Source: Pseudidiomarina marina (GTDB lineage: Bacteria > Pseudomonadota > Gammaproteobacteria > Enterobacterales > Alteromonadaceae). Taken from it: a stretch of 64,000 nt of DNA. Location of the stretch: the NCBI RefSeq assembly GCF_003987045.1, contig NZ_PIPZ01000004.1:1-64000 (forward strand). The letters run 5' to 3'. The notes under the pieces were generated by a model that was not told the origin of the DNA, ran no database searches, and saw only the letters and a program-made list of their open reading frames with translations. Below, one piece after another: positions 63,563 through 64,000 of the stretch (position 1 is the stretch's first letter; every line of letters begins with the position of its first letter). Position numbers and translations under genes: made by a program.

Positions 63563-64000
63563 TTATTCAAAGTTTAAATAAAAGTCTCTCGTTATTTGTT
63601 TAAAGCCCGCCGTGTATTGCCCTGCTTCGTCGCGAATTACTAGTTTTTCGAACTTCGTAGATTCCGCTTTTGAAGCGCTAATAAACTCCAATAAGATTAA
63701 ATAAGGTGCTTTTTTCGGGGTGCTCTGAACCTTGTATTGGCGCGCCAATTGCAAGTTCATGGCCGCTAATTCAGAAACAATTGTATCCTGTGCTTGTATT
63801 GGTGCAACCACCGCAATTCGACCATTTGGCGCAAGTAACTGAGCGGCCCGTTGTAACCACACTCGCCAAACATCGCCTGTGCCCTGACGTGCCAATTCAC
63901 GCTCTTTGCTGGCGCTCGCCAGATGGTTGGCGAAGTACGGTGGATTCATGACGATGAGGTCGTACTGATTCTCACGATAAGCCGCGGTTGTGACATCACC
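63563..64000 (-). CDS. trmN6: tRNA1(Val) adenine(37)-N6-methyltransferase, 5' part outside the window
   Basis: The frame runs off the right edge. The visible part has DLIVMNPPYFANH, the NPPY catalytic motif of N6-adenine methyltransferases, then GRIAVVAPIQAQDTIVSEL and a C-terminal RDEAGQYTAGFKQITRDFYL, typical of YfiC/TrmN6. The ATG at 63949 is internal, because the frame is open to base 64000 (DVTTAAYRENQYD). Confidence 0.9.
   Translation of the reverse strand, partial: GDVTTAAYRENQYDLIVMNPPYFANHLASASKERELARQGTGDVWRVWLQRAAQLLAPNGRIAVVAPIQAQDTIVSELAAMNLQLARQYKVQSTPKKAPYLILLEFISASKAESTKFEKLVIRDEAGQYTAGFKQITRDFYLNFE

Overview
The window looks like chromosome from a marine gammaproteobacterium of the Alteromonadales, most like Idiomarina or Pseudidiomarina. 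That assignment rests on gene content and order: zapA-ygfB-pepP-ubiH-ubiI-gcvTHP with 6S RNA beside zapA, asnA/asnC divergence, purL-mltF, guaBA-xseA, long PstA/PstC proteins, and a TtpC-type TonB system. It is inference from recognised families; no database search was run.

Layout. 1-8.5 kb is an accessory defence island, visibly richer in A+T than the rest. It opens with a complete IS3-family element (1-1240) that cuts the 3' end off a hypothetical gene. Then come a small HEPN-type protein with an R-x4-H motif, an AbiTii-domain protein, a gene-poor 1 kb with tiny ORFs and a stop-interrupted gene, and a two-gene SIR2-HerA anti-phage system. 8.6-18.9 kb is housekeeping: glycine cleavage (gcvTHP), a LysR regulator, two ubiquinone hydroxylases, PepP, YgfB and ZapA. 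18.9-23.4 kb holds 6S RNA, a heptamer repeat array, an exported amidohydrolase, fau, rpiA and serA. 23.4-38.6 kb is dominated by phosphate genes: pstCAB-phoU, pstS, phoBR, a secreted nuclease/phosphatase-like lipoprotein and a large TonB-dependent receptor, with asnA/asnC in the middle. 38.7-50 kb is housekeeping again: tadA, purL, mltF plus an unannotated 39-residue ORF, guaA, guaB, xseA and an AEC transporter. 50-56.2 kb carries a porin and a six-gene DUF3450-TtpC-ExbB-ExbD-TonB-TPR operon. 56.2-64 kb has an MscS-type channel, an orphan sensor kinase, rdgC, an M49-like peptidase, a small AT-rich insert and the start of trmN6 running off the edge.

How it fits together. The most coherent theme is phosphate. 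I find 18-bp Pho-box-like sites, each followed after exactly 10 nt by a -10-like hexamer, in front of pstC, pstS, phoB, the TonB-dependent receptor, the porin and the TonB/TtpC operon. This suggests that PhoB switches on both the classical Pst system and a dedicated outer-membrane route (porin, receptor and its energising complex), perhaps to recover phosphate from organic esters or nucleic acids cut by the lipoprotein nuclease.

The second theme is defence: SIR2-HerA is a known system, while the AbiTii, HEPN and IS-truncated genes beside it are less well characterised and are the best place to look for something new. A third theme is repeat-driven plasticity: two heptamer arrays in intergenic regions, one directly in front of asnA, and a diverged duplicate of the 3' end of the M49 peptidase gene that brackets a two-gene insert.
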